NCBI GenBank assembly: GCA_040880525.1
Contig: JBBDIG010000026.1
Span: forward strand, 62,001 to 126,000
Direction: 5' to 3'
Source: Bacteroidia bacterium
GTDB taxonomy: Bacteria > Bacteroidota > Bacteroidia > CAILMK01 > JBBDIG01
Length of the DNA stretch: 64,000 bases
In this document: piece by piece, positions 1 through 8,092 of the stretch
Position numbering within the stretch: position 1 is the first letter of the stretch
Layout of the letters: each line of letters starts with the position of its first letter
Notes under the pieces: generated by a model
Databases searched by the model: none
Seen by the model: the letters and a program-made list of their open reading frames with translations, nothing else
Told to the model about the DNA's origin: nothing
Program-made: the position numbers and the translations under genes

Positions 1-249
1 CTTTGGGCCGGCAGGCAGCACCGGGAAAAGCGCGGGGAGTTCAAATACACCCACAGATTTTCCCTGGGCTATCATCCACGCATCCGTGATGTTGTGGGAG
101 TTGCTTCCCTGCCCCGTGGTGGTTTCCAGGCTCACTGAATCTATCCGGATGTAGGACGGGATCTCTTCTGCGGGATTAATGGTTTCGCAACCCTGAAAAA
201 GGACGGGAACTAATATTAATAACAAAAAAAGTTTTGAGGCATCCATCAT
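1..249 (-). CDS. Lipoprotein, partial (runs off the left edge)
   Basis: The reading frame starts at 249 (or at a second ATG at 246) and is still open at base 1, so only the first ~82 residues are visible. The N-terminus is a lipoprotein signal: a hydrophobic stretch followed by the lipobox LFQGC. The mature part begins ETINPAEEIPSYIRID and later reads ITDAWMIAQGKSVGVFELPA, a pattern I recall from uncharacterised Bacteroidota lipoproteins. No enzymatic motif is visible. The first ATG overlaps the stop codon of the upstream oxidoreductase by one base (TAATG), so the two genes are probably co-transcribed and translationally coupled. Function is unknown; an envelope-anchored protein is the safe call. 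Confidence 0.7.
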   Translation of the reverse strand, partial: MMDASKLFLLLILVPVLFQGCETINPAEEIPSYIRIDSVSLETTTGQGSNSHNITDAWMIAQGKSVGVFELPALFPVLPAGPK

Positions 250-1229
250 TAAGTAAAAGAATAATGGTTTATTTTCTCAAGAATTTGATGGGCCAGTTTC
301 AGGGAATTATAACCATCCCGAACGGTTACAACGGGCACTTCATCATTTATAATGGCCGCAGCAAATTTCTCGAGTTCCATTTTAATGGCGTTTACCTCTG
401 GTGAAGGTGGCTGGCTGTAGGCTATCTGTTTGCGTGCTTTCCCTTCGCCCGGATCAATTACAAAACCAATGGGTGATTGCCCTTCTTCCAGTTCTGAGAT
501 CTTGAAGATCGCAGCTTTCTTCGTCAGGAAGTCCAGCGTGATATAGGCGTTTTTCTGAAACATTCGCATTTTCCGCATCTTTTTGAGGGAAACGCGGCTC
601 GCGGTAAAGTTCACAACGCTGCCGTTTTCAAATTCCACGCGGGCATTGGCAATGTCAGGCGTTTCGCTGATCACCGGAACTCCGCTGGCGTGTATGGCCT
701 TCACCTTCGATTTGATGAGGCTGAGGACAATATCTATATCATGGATCATAAGATCCAGCACCACTGATACATCTGTACCGCGCGGGTTGAATTCAGAAAG
801 GCGGTGCGTCTCAATGAATTTCGGCTGAATATCATAATCCGCAATGGCGAGGTATGCGGGATTAAACCGCTCCACATGGCCCACCTGTGCTTTGATGGAT
901 GATGCCTCTACAAGATCCATGAGTTCCCGCGCTTCCTCAATGGTGTTGGTAAGCGGTTTTTCTATGAAAATATGCTTGCCGTGATCAAGTGCCAGTTTTG
1001 CGCAATCAAAGTGGGAAAGTGTGGGCGTTACAATATCCACGGCATCCACCTCCCTGATGAGTTCGTGAATGCTGTCAAATGCCTTTACTTCAAGCTCCTG
1101 AGACACGGCCGCAGCCTGGATGGCATCAGGGTCAAAGAATCCGGTAAGCTGGAATTCCTTTACTTCTTTGAGTAACCGAATATGAATTTTGCCGAGGTGG
1201 CCGGCTCCTAAAACACCTATTTTCAACAT
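249..1229 (-). CDS. Gfo/Idh/MocA-family NAD(P)-dependent oxidoreductase
   Basis: The family catalyses NAD(P)-dependent oxidation or reduction of sugars, inositols and related molecules in the cytoplasm. The Rossmann dinucleotide-binding motif is right at the N-terminus (IGVLGAGHLGKIH), and the family's EKP motif is present (HIFIEKPL, about residue 90). Length, ~326 residues, is normal. I chose the ATG at 1229 rather than an upstream TTG at 1247 because the glycine motif then sits at the usual distance from the start and because a good -7 element (TACTTTTG, 1252-1245) would place the transcript start close to 1238. The substrate cannot be read from sequence. It overlaps the downstream lipoprotein gene by one base. 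Confidence 0.9.
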   Translation of the reverse strand: MLKIGVLGAGHLGKIHIRLLKEVKEFQLTGFFDPDAIQAAAVSQELEVKAFDSIHELIREVDAVDIVTPTLSHFDCAKLALDHGKHIFIEKPLTNTIEEARELMDLVEASSIKAQVGHVERFNPAYLAIADYDIQPKFIETHRLSEFNPRGTDVSVVLDLMIHDIDIVLSLIKSKVKAIHASGVPVISETPDIANARVEFENGSVVNFTASRVSLKKMRKMRMFQKNAYITLDFLTKKAAIFKISELEEGQSPIGFVIDPGEGKARKQIAYSQPPSPEVNAIKMELEKFAAAIINDEVPVVTVRDGYNSLKLAHQILEKINHYSFT

Positions 1230-1244
1230 GGGGATGGATTTCCG

Positions 1245-1252
1245 CAAAAGTA
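1245..1252 (-). promoter_or_regulatory. Bacteroidota-type -7 promoter element for the oxidoreductase gene
   Basis: On the minus strand this reads TACTTTTG, an exact match to the Bacteroidota primary-sigma -7 consensus TAnnTTTG. It ends 16 bases before the ATG at 1229. No convincing -33 TTTG is visible at the expected distance. Confidence 0.5.
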
Positions 1253-1289
1253 GCAGATGAACGGGTGATGAAAAAGCGGGGAAGGCCGG

Positions 1290-1883
1290 TTACAATCCTA
1301 ATCCCACAGAGAAGCCGGCTTTTGGATAAGGTCCGTTGTAGGCCGGCTCCAGAAAGTTCAGCACCGGCTCGTAAATCTGGTTTGCGTTAGTGCTGGTGCT
1401 GTATTGAACGCCACCTCCTATATAAAGATCAATATTGAGGTTGGCCAGTGCAAAAATTTGTACGCCAAAAGTTACACCTCCGGCATATATGTGATAGTCC
1501 GCTTTATCCTCAAGGGGCTCAGGCCTTGAATCGCTCGTGGTGAGCGCCTGATAATTTATAAAAGTTGACATATAGCCTCGCTGGCGGTTTGAACTCATAA
1601 AGTCCATCAGGCTGTTAAAAAATATCCGCCATTTCAGTTCCGCCATATAGCCCTCGTGTTTTTCCTGCTGAAGGGTGCCGGAAGTAATGCCGGCATCCAG
1701 TTCGAGGCTGTGGCGTGATGAGAGAATGCGCTCGTAACCGGCATAAAACGTTGTGGTGATAAAATATTGAGGATAAAGCCGGATGATATCCTTATTCGTT
1801 TCGAACACTTCATTTTCCTGTGCCTGCAATGTCCCCGTGCTGATTCCAAGAAATATACAGGTGATGATTATTAAGTTTTTCAT
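1290..1883 (-). CDS. Secreted or outer-membrane protein, unknown function (paralogue of the gene at 1894)
   Basis: 197 residues. Residues 1-21 form a cleavable signal peptide ending in GTLQAQ. The mature protein contains alternating, aromatic-rich segments (YFITTTFYAGYERIL, ELKWRIFFNS) and ends in GFSVGLGL, the glycine/hydrophobic alternation typical of a small outer-membrane beta-barrel. The neighbour at 1894-2532 has the same plan: signal peptide, an 'xGxERx' segment near residue 50, a YxGGGxxxS/T segment and a closing ...P(K/R)xGxxxG(L/I)x(L/F) strand. The two look like paralogues. It is the last gene of a compact run (10-11 base gaps) starting at 3911. I do not recognise a named family; a DUF3575-like barrel is possible. 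Confidence 0.65.
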   Translation of the reverse strand: MKNLIIITCIFLGISTGTLQAQENEVFETNKDIIRLYPQYFITTTFYAGYERILSSRHSLELDAGITSGTLQQEKHEGYMAELKWRIFFNSLMDFMSSNRQRGYMSTFINYQALTTSDSRPEPLEDKADYHIYAGGVTFGVQIFALANLNIDLYIGGGVQYSTSTNANQIYEPVLNFLEPAYNGPYPKAGFSVGLGL

Positions 1884-1893
1884 TTTTTTAATA

Positions 1894-2532
1894 TTAAAAA
1901 TTAATACCTATCTGAGCACCAACTCGGGGGAAAATACCCTCATACGCTGGCGAAGTTAACGGAACATCGCCTTCTTCCGCAAGTGTAGGATCCGGGTCCT
2001 TAATATCGGTAAACTTTATTCCGCCTCCCACATAGAAATTCACGTGCAGCCATTTATAAATGCTTGCAACCAGCCCCAGCGAAGTACCAATCGCATAAGA
2101 CTGATATTGGGCGTTTATATATTCAAAAGTTGTATGAGTTGGAGTTTGAAATTCCTTACGATAATCTTCATGGAGATAACTGTAGTGCAGAAAAATCCCG
2201 GCATATACACCCTTTAATTTCCAGTCAATGCCGGCAGTATCATTATTTAAAAAATTACTCAGATAATACTTCCGTATTTCGGGTTGGATCAGAATTCCTG
2301 CTGTGCGCTTATCATTTGCTTTTGAAACAAAACCCGTGTTCAGCACAAAGCTTCTCTGATAGGTTTTATTAAATCGTTCCAGCCCTAGGTAAACATTTCC
2401 GTCAAAAAAGTGAAAGGGACTTGCATAAAGAAAGTTTCGCCCAAGTCGCTCCTCCACCATCTGGGCTTTGAGCGGAGCGGCAGCCACAAGAATGGCGAGC
2501 AGGCAAAGGCTCAGTGAGAATTGTCTTTTCAT
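1894..2532 (-). CDS. Secreted or outer-membrane protein, unknown function (paralogue of the gene at 1290)
   Basis: 212 residues with a clear signal peptide (hydrophobic core followed by PLKAQ). The mature part contains YLGLERF, a WLHVNFYVGGGIKFTDI strand and ends FPRVGAQIGINF, consistent with a small outer-membrane beta-barrel. It is similar in length, layout and C-terminus to the following gene at 1290-1883, suggesting tandem duplication. The gap to the upstream lipoprotein gene (2544) is 11 bases and to the downstream paralogue 10 bases, so the three are very likely one transcript. No catalytic residues are evident. Confidence 0.65.
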   Translation of the reverse strand: MKRQFSLSLCLLAILVAAAPLKAQMVEERLGRNFLYASPFHFFDGNVYLGLERFNKTYQRSFVLNTGFVSKANDKRTAGILIQPEIRKYYLSNFLNNDTAGIDWKLKGVYAGIFLHYSYLHEDYRKEFQTPTHTTFEYINAQYQSYAIGTSLGLVASIYKWLHVNFYVGGGIKFTDIKDPDPTLAEEGDVPLTSPAYEGIFPRVGAQIGINF

Positions 2533-2543
2533 CGTTTTGTTGG

Positions 2544-3911
2544 TTAGTTAAATTCATAAGCGCCTATATCCGGCTGCTGATCGCGAAGCTTTCCTTCCAG
2601 GTCGGTTTGAATGCCGGCATCCTTTCCTGCATCAATAGCAGGAGAGGCAGTGTCCAGATGATAATCATATTCAAATGCATCCACAAAGCCGGGATCTAGG
2701 TTGAAAAGGTTACTGCCGGCAAACTGTCCGGTGTTCAGCGTTTTTATCAGACAATGGTCAAAATTAACATCAAAATCTGCAACATTATGGTCAACTAATT
2801 CTACTTCATCATCCAGGCTGCCATCTATGATGCAGTTTACAAACCGGGCTTCCACTATTGTACCCCTCACATCAGGATCCGTAGCAATGATAACTGAAGG
2901 TTCCCTGCGATTAAAAACAAAGTTATAGTTGGCAAACGTGCAGTGTGTAAAGCTGTAATTTCCTCCGTAATTCGTAATGAAGGCATTCCTGCCGCAGTTA
3001 TTGATCAGTACGTTCTCAGCCTCTACGGTGGAGGCAACAGCCAGGATGCCGTATCCCGTCATATTCTGAATGATACAGTTTTTTACACTGAGGCCGGAGG
3101 CATTCAGAAAGAGTGTATCATTATAAGGATTAAATCCGGCTGTAATGCCGATGGAACCATTCTTTATCTCAGCGTGCTCAAAACTGTGCTGTTCGCCTGT
3201 AGGCAGCAACAGGATGCCCAGCCACTGGCCCGGAACTTCGCTATAATAATCTTCCAGCCGGTCTCCCTGGAAAATCACCGGATTGTCCAGGGTTCCTCTT
3301 ACTTCGAGCACTCCCCGCACATAGATGCCGGCATTGTTGTGGGCGTAAATTTTGGTTCCCTCCCTTATGGTGAGTTTGCAGCCGGCCTTCACCAGCACCG
3401 AATCATAGATAACGATGGGCAATCCTTCCGTCCATGTGGTATCGCAACCGATGGCCGTGCTGCGGAAGAAATGTGCATTTTGTCCCCAAGCTACGAGCTT
3501 AACGTCCTGCATATTGCCATTTGTAAGAAACACCAGAGAATCCTTTATGATAAAAGGATTAAGTGAATTGTCAGGGTCAATGTTCACATCTACAAAAACA
3601 TACATACTGTCTCCGGCCTCAAGAATGGCCGGGCCGGTACTGAGTACGGGTTCGCCATCCACATTTACCCGGAACTTTGAACTACCGCCACCTGCCAGGA
3701 ATATTCTTTCAATTTCAACATTCCTTTTATTCAGGTTATACACCTTAAAATTGATGGTGGCCGAGCCTATCGAAGTAAAAACGGTATCGAATAAAACCGT
3801 GTCAGTATTAAACGTAAGCTTAGCATTGGGATCGGTGGTGATATTATCTTCTTTGCGGCAGGACAGAAAAAGGAGGGAAAAAAGCAAAGGCAGGAACAGA
3901 ATATATTTCAT
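2544..3911 (-). CDS. Lipoprotein with right-handed parallel beta-helix (choice-of-anchor Q-like)
   Basis: 455 residues from the ATG at 3911; an upstream in-frame start would add 50 residues that do not look coding and would bury the lipoprotein signal MKYILFLPLLFSLLFLSCRK. The lipobox ends at the cysteine in FLSC. Residues ~30-140 resemble an immunoglobulin-like lead domain. The middle has the short repeated hydrophobic rungs of a pectate-lyase-type beta-helix (VRGVLEVRGTLDNPVIFQG, HAEIKNGSIGITAG, VKNCIIQNMTGYGILAV, VNCIIDGS). The C-terminus reads SPAIDAGKDAG...PDIGAYEF, a signature of choice-of-anchor Q proteins. It is probably surface-exposed with a structural or glycan-binding role. First gene of a three-gene operon with the two small outer-membrane proteins. 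Confidence 0.8.
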   Translation of the reverse strand: MKYILFLPLLFSLLFLSCRKEDNITTDPNAKLTFNTDTVLFDTVFTSIGSATINFKVYNLNKRNVEIERIFLAGGGSSKFRVNVDGEPVLSTGPAILEAGDSMYVFVDVNIDPDNSLNPFIIKDSLVFLTNGNMQDVKLVAWGQNAHFFRSTAIGCDTTWTEGLPIVIYDSVLVKAGCKLTIREGTKIYAHNNAGIYVRGVLEVRGTLDNPVIFQGDRLEDYYSEVPGQWLGILLLPTGEQHSFEHAEIKNGSIGITAGFNPYNDTLFLNASGLSVKNCIIQNMTGYGILAVASTVEAENVLINNCGRNAFITNYGGNYSFTHCTFANYNFVFNRREPSVIIATDPDVRGTIVEARFVNCIIDGSLDDEVELVDHNVADFDVNFDHCLIKTLNTGQFAGSNLFNLDPGFVDAFEYDYHLDTASPAIDAGKDAGIQTDLEGKLRDQQPDIGAYEFN

Positions 3912-4050
3912 GCAAATATGTAGGTCAGTTTCAAATTGAGGATATGGGAAAAGCCGGCTGCAAAATAAAGGCCTTTGACGTGAATACAACCTATCGTACA
4001 GGCCAACAGATGCAGTAACGAACAAGATAGGTTGCACCCGGCAAGCAAAA

Positions 4051-4752
4051 TCAACCGGCATAGGCCAGCGTGGCGATACTCACTTTAGCACCATTGGCGC
4101 GTAATACTGCACGGGCACAAGCCTCCAGCGTGGAGCCGGTGGTTACCACATCATCTACCAGCAGCACATGTTTGTTGTCCAGTTCATGGCCGGGTTGCAG
4201 CCGGAATATATCTTCCACATTCTTCCACCTGGCATAGCGTGATTTTTTGGTTTGTGTAGGATTGAAAATCGCCCGCATCACCGAATCCGTATCCATGGGA
4301 ATTGCGAGCCCTTCCGCCATGCCCTGGCCGAAAAAGGCGCTTTGGTTAAATCCCCGTGCACGGAGTTTCCTTTCATGCAGCGGCACCGGCACTATGCAGT
4401 CGAATGAAAAGCCATCTTGCAGCAACTGCGATCCATACCAGCGGCCAGCCTCCACTGCAGCCTCTTTCTGCTCTTTATATTTAATATTGTGGAGCAGGTG
4501 CTGCACTTTGGAGCTTTTCCTGAAAAAGTAGAAAGCAAGGGCATACTTAATATTCACCCTGCCCCAGAATACTTTTTCCAGTTCATGATATTGTTCGTTA
4601 TGAAATCCGGTTTCGGGCAGTGAGAAGCGGCAGTTCAGGCAGATGAAACCTTCATCCGCAGCCAGAACGTCATCGCAGGCTGCACATAGCCGCGGATAAA
4701 ATAAATCAAGGACATCGCGGTAAACGGAGTAAAAGAAGCTTTTGGCTTGCAT
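4051..4752 (-). CDS. comF: ComF-family phosphoribosyltransferase
   Basis: 233 residues. An N-terminal zinc-ribbon is visible: C23-x2-C26 and C38-x2-C41 (LCAAC, ICLNC). The C-terminal type I phosphoribosyltransferase fold carries the PRPP loop VLLVDDVVTTGSTLEAC near residue 200, and the middle has the usual PVPLHERKLRARGFNQS segment. ComF proteins contribute to DNA uptake or replication-linked processes in several bacteria, but the exact reaction is not settled. Separated by 139 bases from the preceding minus-strand operon. A TACTTTCG sequence (near-match to the -7 consensus) lies a few bases upstream of the ATG. Confidence 0.92.
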   Translation of the reverse strand: MQAKSFFYSVYRDVLDLFYPRLCAACDDVLAADEGFICLNCRFSLPETGFHNEQYHELEKVFWGRVNIKYALAFYFFRKSSKVQHLLHNIKYKEQKEAAVEAGRWYGSQLLQDGFSFDCIVPVPLHERKLRARGFNQSAFFGQGMAEGLAIPMDTDSVMRAIFNPTQTKKSRYARWKNVEDIFRLQPGHELDNKHVLLVDDVVTTGSTLEACARAVLRANGAKVSIATLAYAG

Positions 4753-4879
4753 TTACCGAAAGTATGCAGAATACCTGGAAACCAGTGCATTCATATTTTA
4801 AAACACTGAAAATTTTAAATTGAATTTTATAAAAAAGAGGCTACGCTATACCTGACCTATTTATATGTTTTTTTAAGCA

Positions 4880-4923
4880 AAAAAAAGAAACCCCGGAAGG
4901 GCATACATTGCCTTCCGGGGTTT
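4880..4923 (-). terminator. Rho-independent terminator after the 931-residue T9SS protein
   Basis: A perfect stem of 13 bp (4888-4900 pairs with 4911-4923; AAACCCCGGAAGG and its complement) encloses a 10-base loop. On the minus strand it is followed by a T-rich run (the A tract at 4880-4887 on the plus strand). It begins 22 bases beyond the stop codon at 4946. The short T run on the other side is weak, so it works mainly on the minus strand. Confidence 0.85.
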
Positions 4924-4945
4924 GCAATTAAGAACCTTTTGAAGC

Positions 4946-7741
4946 TTACTTCTTAATAAATCTCTGGGTGGCAGTGCCATCCTTAGTCGAAACATGGAGC
5001 AGGTAGACACCTTTCTCCAGATCGGCTATATTGATCATGGTGGCGCCCGGTTGCACATTCACCAACTCCATCACCTGCTGGCCGAGTAGGTTGGTGAGGC
5101 GTACCACATCCAGGTTTTCACTGGCTTCCAGCGTCAGTATATCGTTGGCCGGATTGGGATAGATAGAAATATTGCTGAGCAAGCCTTTTTCTTCCATTCC
5201 AATCGGATCGTCATCAATAATAGTGACGATCATCACTGAGTCTCCGAGGCTGGCGTGGTTATCAGGATTTCTCAAGACCAGGACAATGGTCTCGTTCGGT
5301 TCTGTCATGGCATCCTCTATCAATTCCACCGTCACAGTTTGAGATGTGCTGGAATTGGCGGGGAACGTAACGAACGTTGGTGTGAAATCGAAGTCTGTTC
5401 CGCTGTTTGCAGTGGAAGAACTGCTGAGGTCTACTTCTACCGATGTGGCCCTGTCGTTTTCATTGGTGAGCGTGATTATAATATCAATGCTGGAGTCCGC
5501 TTCCTGGTAGGCTACAGAATCAATAGAGAAAGAAATGGTGGGATCGGTGAAGGAAATGATGTCATTTACGTCCCGTGGCAGGAATTGGTATCCGTCCAGC
5601 AAACCATCACCATCATTCCCGTCAAACTGGCCTCCAATGCCAATGGCGATGAAAGTATCCATCGGGGCGGGATCATCATAAAGATCTACATCATCGTCAA
5701 TCCTCATAGCGATCGTATCACTTCCGTTCGTAACGTCCACGTTAAATCCGGCACCGGCACTTGTCCATTGAGCAGGATTTACCAGCCATGCCCTTCTGAA
5801 TCTAACGATTTCACCTTCGGTATTTTCTCCAAGTTCCTTAATTGTCATAGGATCTGGTAAGGCATTTCCTGATGATATATGATCAATGGAATCGGCTTCA
5901 ATCTGGCCCAGGCCTCGAAATTCGTCCACCTTGCCCCATACCACGATACTGTCTCCACGGGTAACTGAATAATTCAAATTTTCCTCTGAATAAATATGCA
6001 TCCCGGCAGTCCTGTCATAAATGGCAAACAAATAATCATTTGTACTGAAATTGTCAGAAGTTACAACTCCGCTAATCCTTATTCTTTCACCAAAATGGAT
6101 ATAATTGCCCATTGCATCTACGTTGTCAGCCGTATCAATGGTGTAATGATGATATTCATTGTCGTTAATGGTGATGGTATGCACCGAATCGCCAAATGAT
6201 CCTTCGGAGAGATCCTGAAGCAACAGAACGATCTCTTCCACTTCTTCATAGCTCATATCATCTATGATTATGACTTCCGCAAACTGCGAGGTGGTTGTGT
6301 TAGCAGGAAAGGTTAGGGTTTGCGGAGTAAAGTTAAAGTCTGCACCCGGAGTAGCCGTAGTACCTGAACCATCCAACGCCACATCCACGGTGATCGCATT
6401 GTTGCTTTGGTTGGTAATAGTTACTTCTATATCCAGGGTATCCTGCCGTTCCGTGAGGGTTGTGGTTCTGGAATCAAACGAGATAACAGATCCGGGAGGA
6501 GGAGCGACACAATCACTGGTATGTCTGCCCAGGAAGGTGACGTTATCCTGGCTGCGCACATCCCAGTCATATTTCCAGGTAAGGCTGTCAGTGGTTCCCC
6601 GTTCCACCGAAGATTTCCGTACGAGCGTATAATTCTGCGTAGTCCCACCGGAAATATTCCAGAAGTCTCCGGGGTCCTGGCCCAGGATTCCAAAAATATC
6701 CAGCGTATCTCCTGTGCTTACATCAACTAAAATTAGCGCGTCATCTCCGTTAAAAAAAGTCATAGAGTGGAGCGTATCTGATTCCGCTATAATAACGGGA
6801 TCTACCGGCTGTCCGCTTGTAGAAGGATTTCCAATTACGTAAACATCGCCTGAGTTTAACATTCCCGTTAATTGGAGTGAATCATTGGCTGAAGTTGCAC
6901 CATTATTAAAGCGGTATAATTTGTAATCACTAAGATCAAGCGTGGCTGATGTAGGATTGTAAATTTCAATGGCCTTGTTGTTTCCGCTGCCTTCAATGTA
7001 CTCAGAGAAAAATGGAGCAGAACAATCCGCAATCGGTGGTCCGCTGGCATCTCTGGCTATAATCTGGAAATCATCAATGGCGAGCGCGTCATCCGCACCT
7101 GTAATATTCATGTCCTCAAACCGCAACCAGCCGGACTGCCCGTTCAGGATAGGTGAAGGAAGACTAACCGTCACTGAAACCCGCGTTTGATTATCAGGCA
7201 GGTTTCCATTGAGTACTCCCGTTGCACTATCGTTGTGGGGACTTACCAGCGTATCCACATTTACCCAGATTCCGGAATTTAAAGGGCCTCCGGCAAAGAA
7301 AGGGCTGGCGGCAACCAGGATCGTATCCAGCCGGCCTGTGCTGCCTATCTTCCACAATTCGATTGTAAAACTTATTTCTATAGAATTAATGGCCGCACCC
7401 GTGTTATTGCTAAACTCTACTCCGTAATAAGGGTCGAGGGTATTGCTGGCGAGGCTGCCAAGCGCACGTTCACTGTTGCCTGTCATTCCATAGCTATAGA
7501 TGTTTTCGCCACCGCTGCTGCCGTTGTCTGCTTCATAAGAGCCATCAGCCGCACTGCTGGATCCTGATTCAGTTATGGCCCACCCGGTGGGGAGCGAACT
7601 GGAAGTACCAGAATTTGCAAGGCTATTAAAGCCCTGGGTATGAGGTGTGTTCAAGCTGTTGATCATCACCTGTGCCTGTGCTTCGGTGAATGCGGCAATG
7701 CTAAATGCCATCACCGCAATTGTCAAAATTCTTCTCGTCAT
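4946..7741 (-). CDS. Large multidomain T9SS cargo: lamin-tail, two Calx-beta and an OB-fold-like domain
   Basis: 931 residues with a signal peptide (cut near AQAQ, residue 24). Domains read in order: a lead domain (25-235); a lamin-tail domain (~239-400, starting FFSEYIEGSGNNKAIEIYN); Calx-beta 1 (~418-527); an OB-fold-like segment (~530-640, GERIRISGVVTSDNF); Calx-beta 2 (~734-843); and a type A T9SS sorting domain (~855-931, with IYPNPANDILTLEA and a final RFIKK). The two Calx-beta copies share the phrase FDFTP...TFPAN. Cargo with this plan is exported across the outer membrane and anchored or released. Lamin-tail/OB combinations often accompany extracellular nucleases, but no nuclease domain is present, so I infer only an adhesive or structural role. 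Monocistronic with its own terminator. Confidence 0.9.
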   Translation of the reverse strand: MTRRILTIAVMAFSIAAFTEAQAQVMINSLNTPHTQGFNSLANSGTSSSLPTGWAITESGSSSAADGSYEADNGSSGGENIYSYGMTGNSERALGSLASNTLDPYYGVEFSNNTGAAINSIEISFTIELWKIGSTGRLDTILVAASPFFAGGPLNSGIWVNVDTLVSPHNDSATGVLNGNLPDNQTRVSVTVSLPSPILNGQSGWLRFEDMNITGADDALAIDDFQIIARDASGPPIADCSAPFFSEYIEGSGNNKAIEIYNPTSATLDLSDYKLYRFNNGATSANDSLQLTGMLNSGDVYVIGNPSTSGQPVDPVIIAESDTLHSMTFFNGDDALILVDVSTGDTLDIFGILGQDPGDFWNISGGTTQNYTLVRKSSVERGTTDSLTWKYDWDVRSQDNVTFLGRHTSDCVAPPPGSVISFDSRTTTLTERQDTLDIEVTITNQSNNAITVDVALDGSGTTATPGADFNFTPQTLTFPANTTTSQFAEVIIIDDMSYEEVEEIVLLLQDLSEGSFGDSVHTITINDNEYHHYTIDTADNVDAMGNYIHFGERIRISGVVTSDNFSTNDYLFAIYDRTAGMHIYSEENLNYSVTRGDSIVVWGKVDEFRGLGQIEADSIDHISSGNALPDPMTIKELGENTEGEIVRFRRAWLVNPAQWTSAGAGFNVDVTNGSDTIAMRIDDDVDLYDDPAPMDTFIAIGIGGQFDGNDGDGLLDGYQFLPRDVNDIISFTDPTISFSIDSVAYQEADSSIDIIITLTNENDRATSVEVDLSSSSTANSGTDFDFTPTFVTFPANSSTSQTVTVELIEDAMTEPNETIVLVLRNPDNHASLGDSVMIVTIIDDDPIGMEEKGLLSNISIYPNPANDILTLEASENLDVVRLTNLLGQQVMELVNVQPGATMINIADLEKGVYLLHVSTKDGTATQRFIKK

Positions 7742-8092
7742 TGTTTTTTGGTTTACTGTGAATTATTTTTAGTGTGCAAACTTATTAGCGGTAGATTACC
7801 ACCACTTTACCACACAGATAATTTTACAAACAGGAAACTAAAGACAGGGTTGTGTGAATTCTAAAATTTCTTTGGGAGTTTTTGTCAATGCCCAACAAGA
7901 TCGAAGAAATACTTCAAAATCATGGAGAGAAGGATAAGGTTAGCAAAGGCTAAATGACTCACACGATTTTTTACAGTGGTCTATCCAATATGTGTTTTCA
8001 ATTTCCTTCTGGAAGGCTACCGGTATGGCCACCCCGATATTCTGAACAATAGAGATGTTAAATCAAACCATCCGTGAATATTTCCAAACTCA
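7742..8092. other. 351-base intergenic region with one candidate promoter
   Basis: Separates two minus-strand T9SS genes. Apart from the -7 element at 7777-7784 I see no coding potential, hairpin terminator or repeat here. The sequence is AT-rich near the downstream gene. Confidence 0.6.
7777..7784 (-). promoter_or_regulatory. -7 promoter element for the 931-residue T9SS protein
   Basis: Reads TAAGTTTG on the minus strand, an exact match to TAnnTTTG, 35 bases before the ATG at 7741. No TTTG was found at the ideal -33 spacing. Confidence 0.5.

Noticed and set aside
2943-3566. 207-codon plus-strand frame antisense to the beta-helix lipoprotein
   Set aside because: No signal, no domain; the opposite strand encodes a coherent lipoprotein with a beta-helix.
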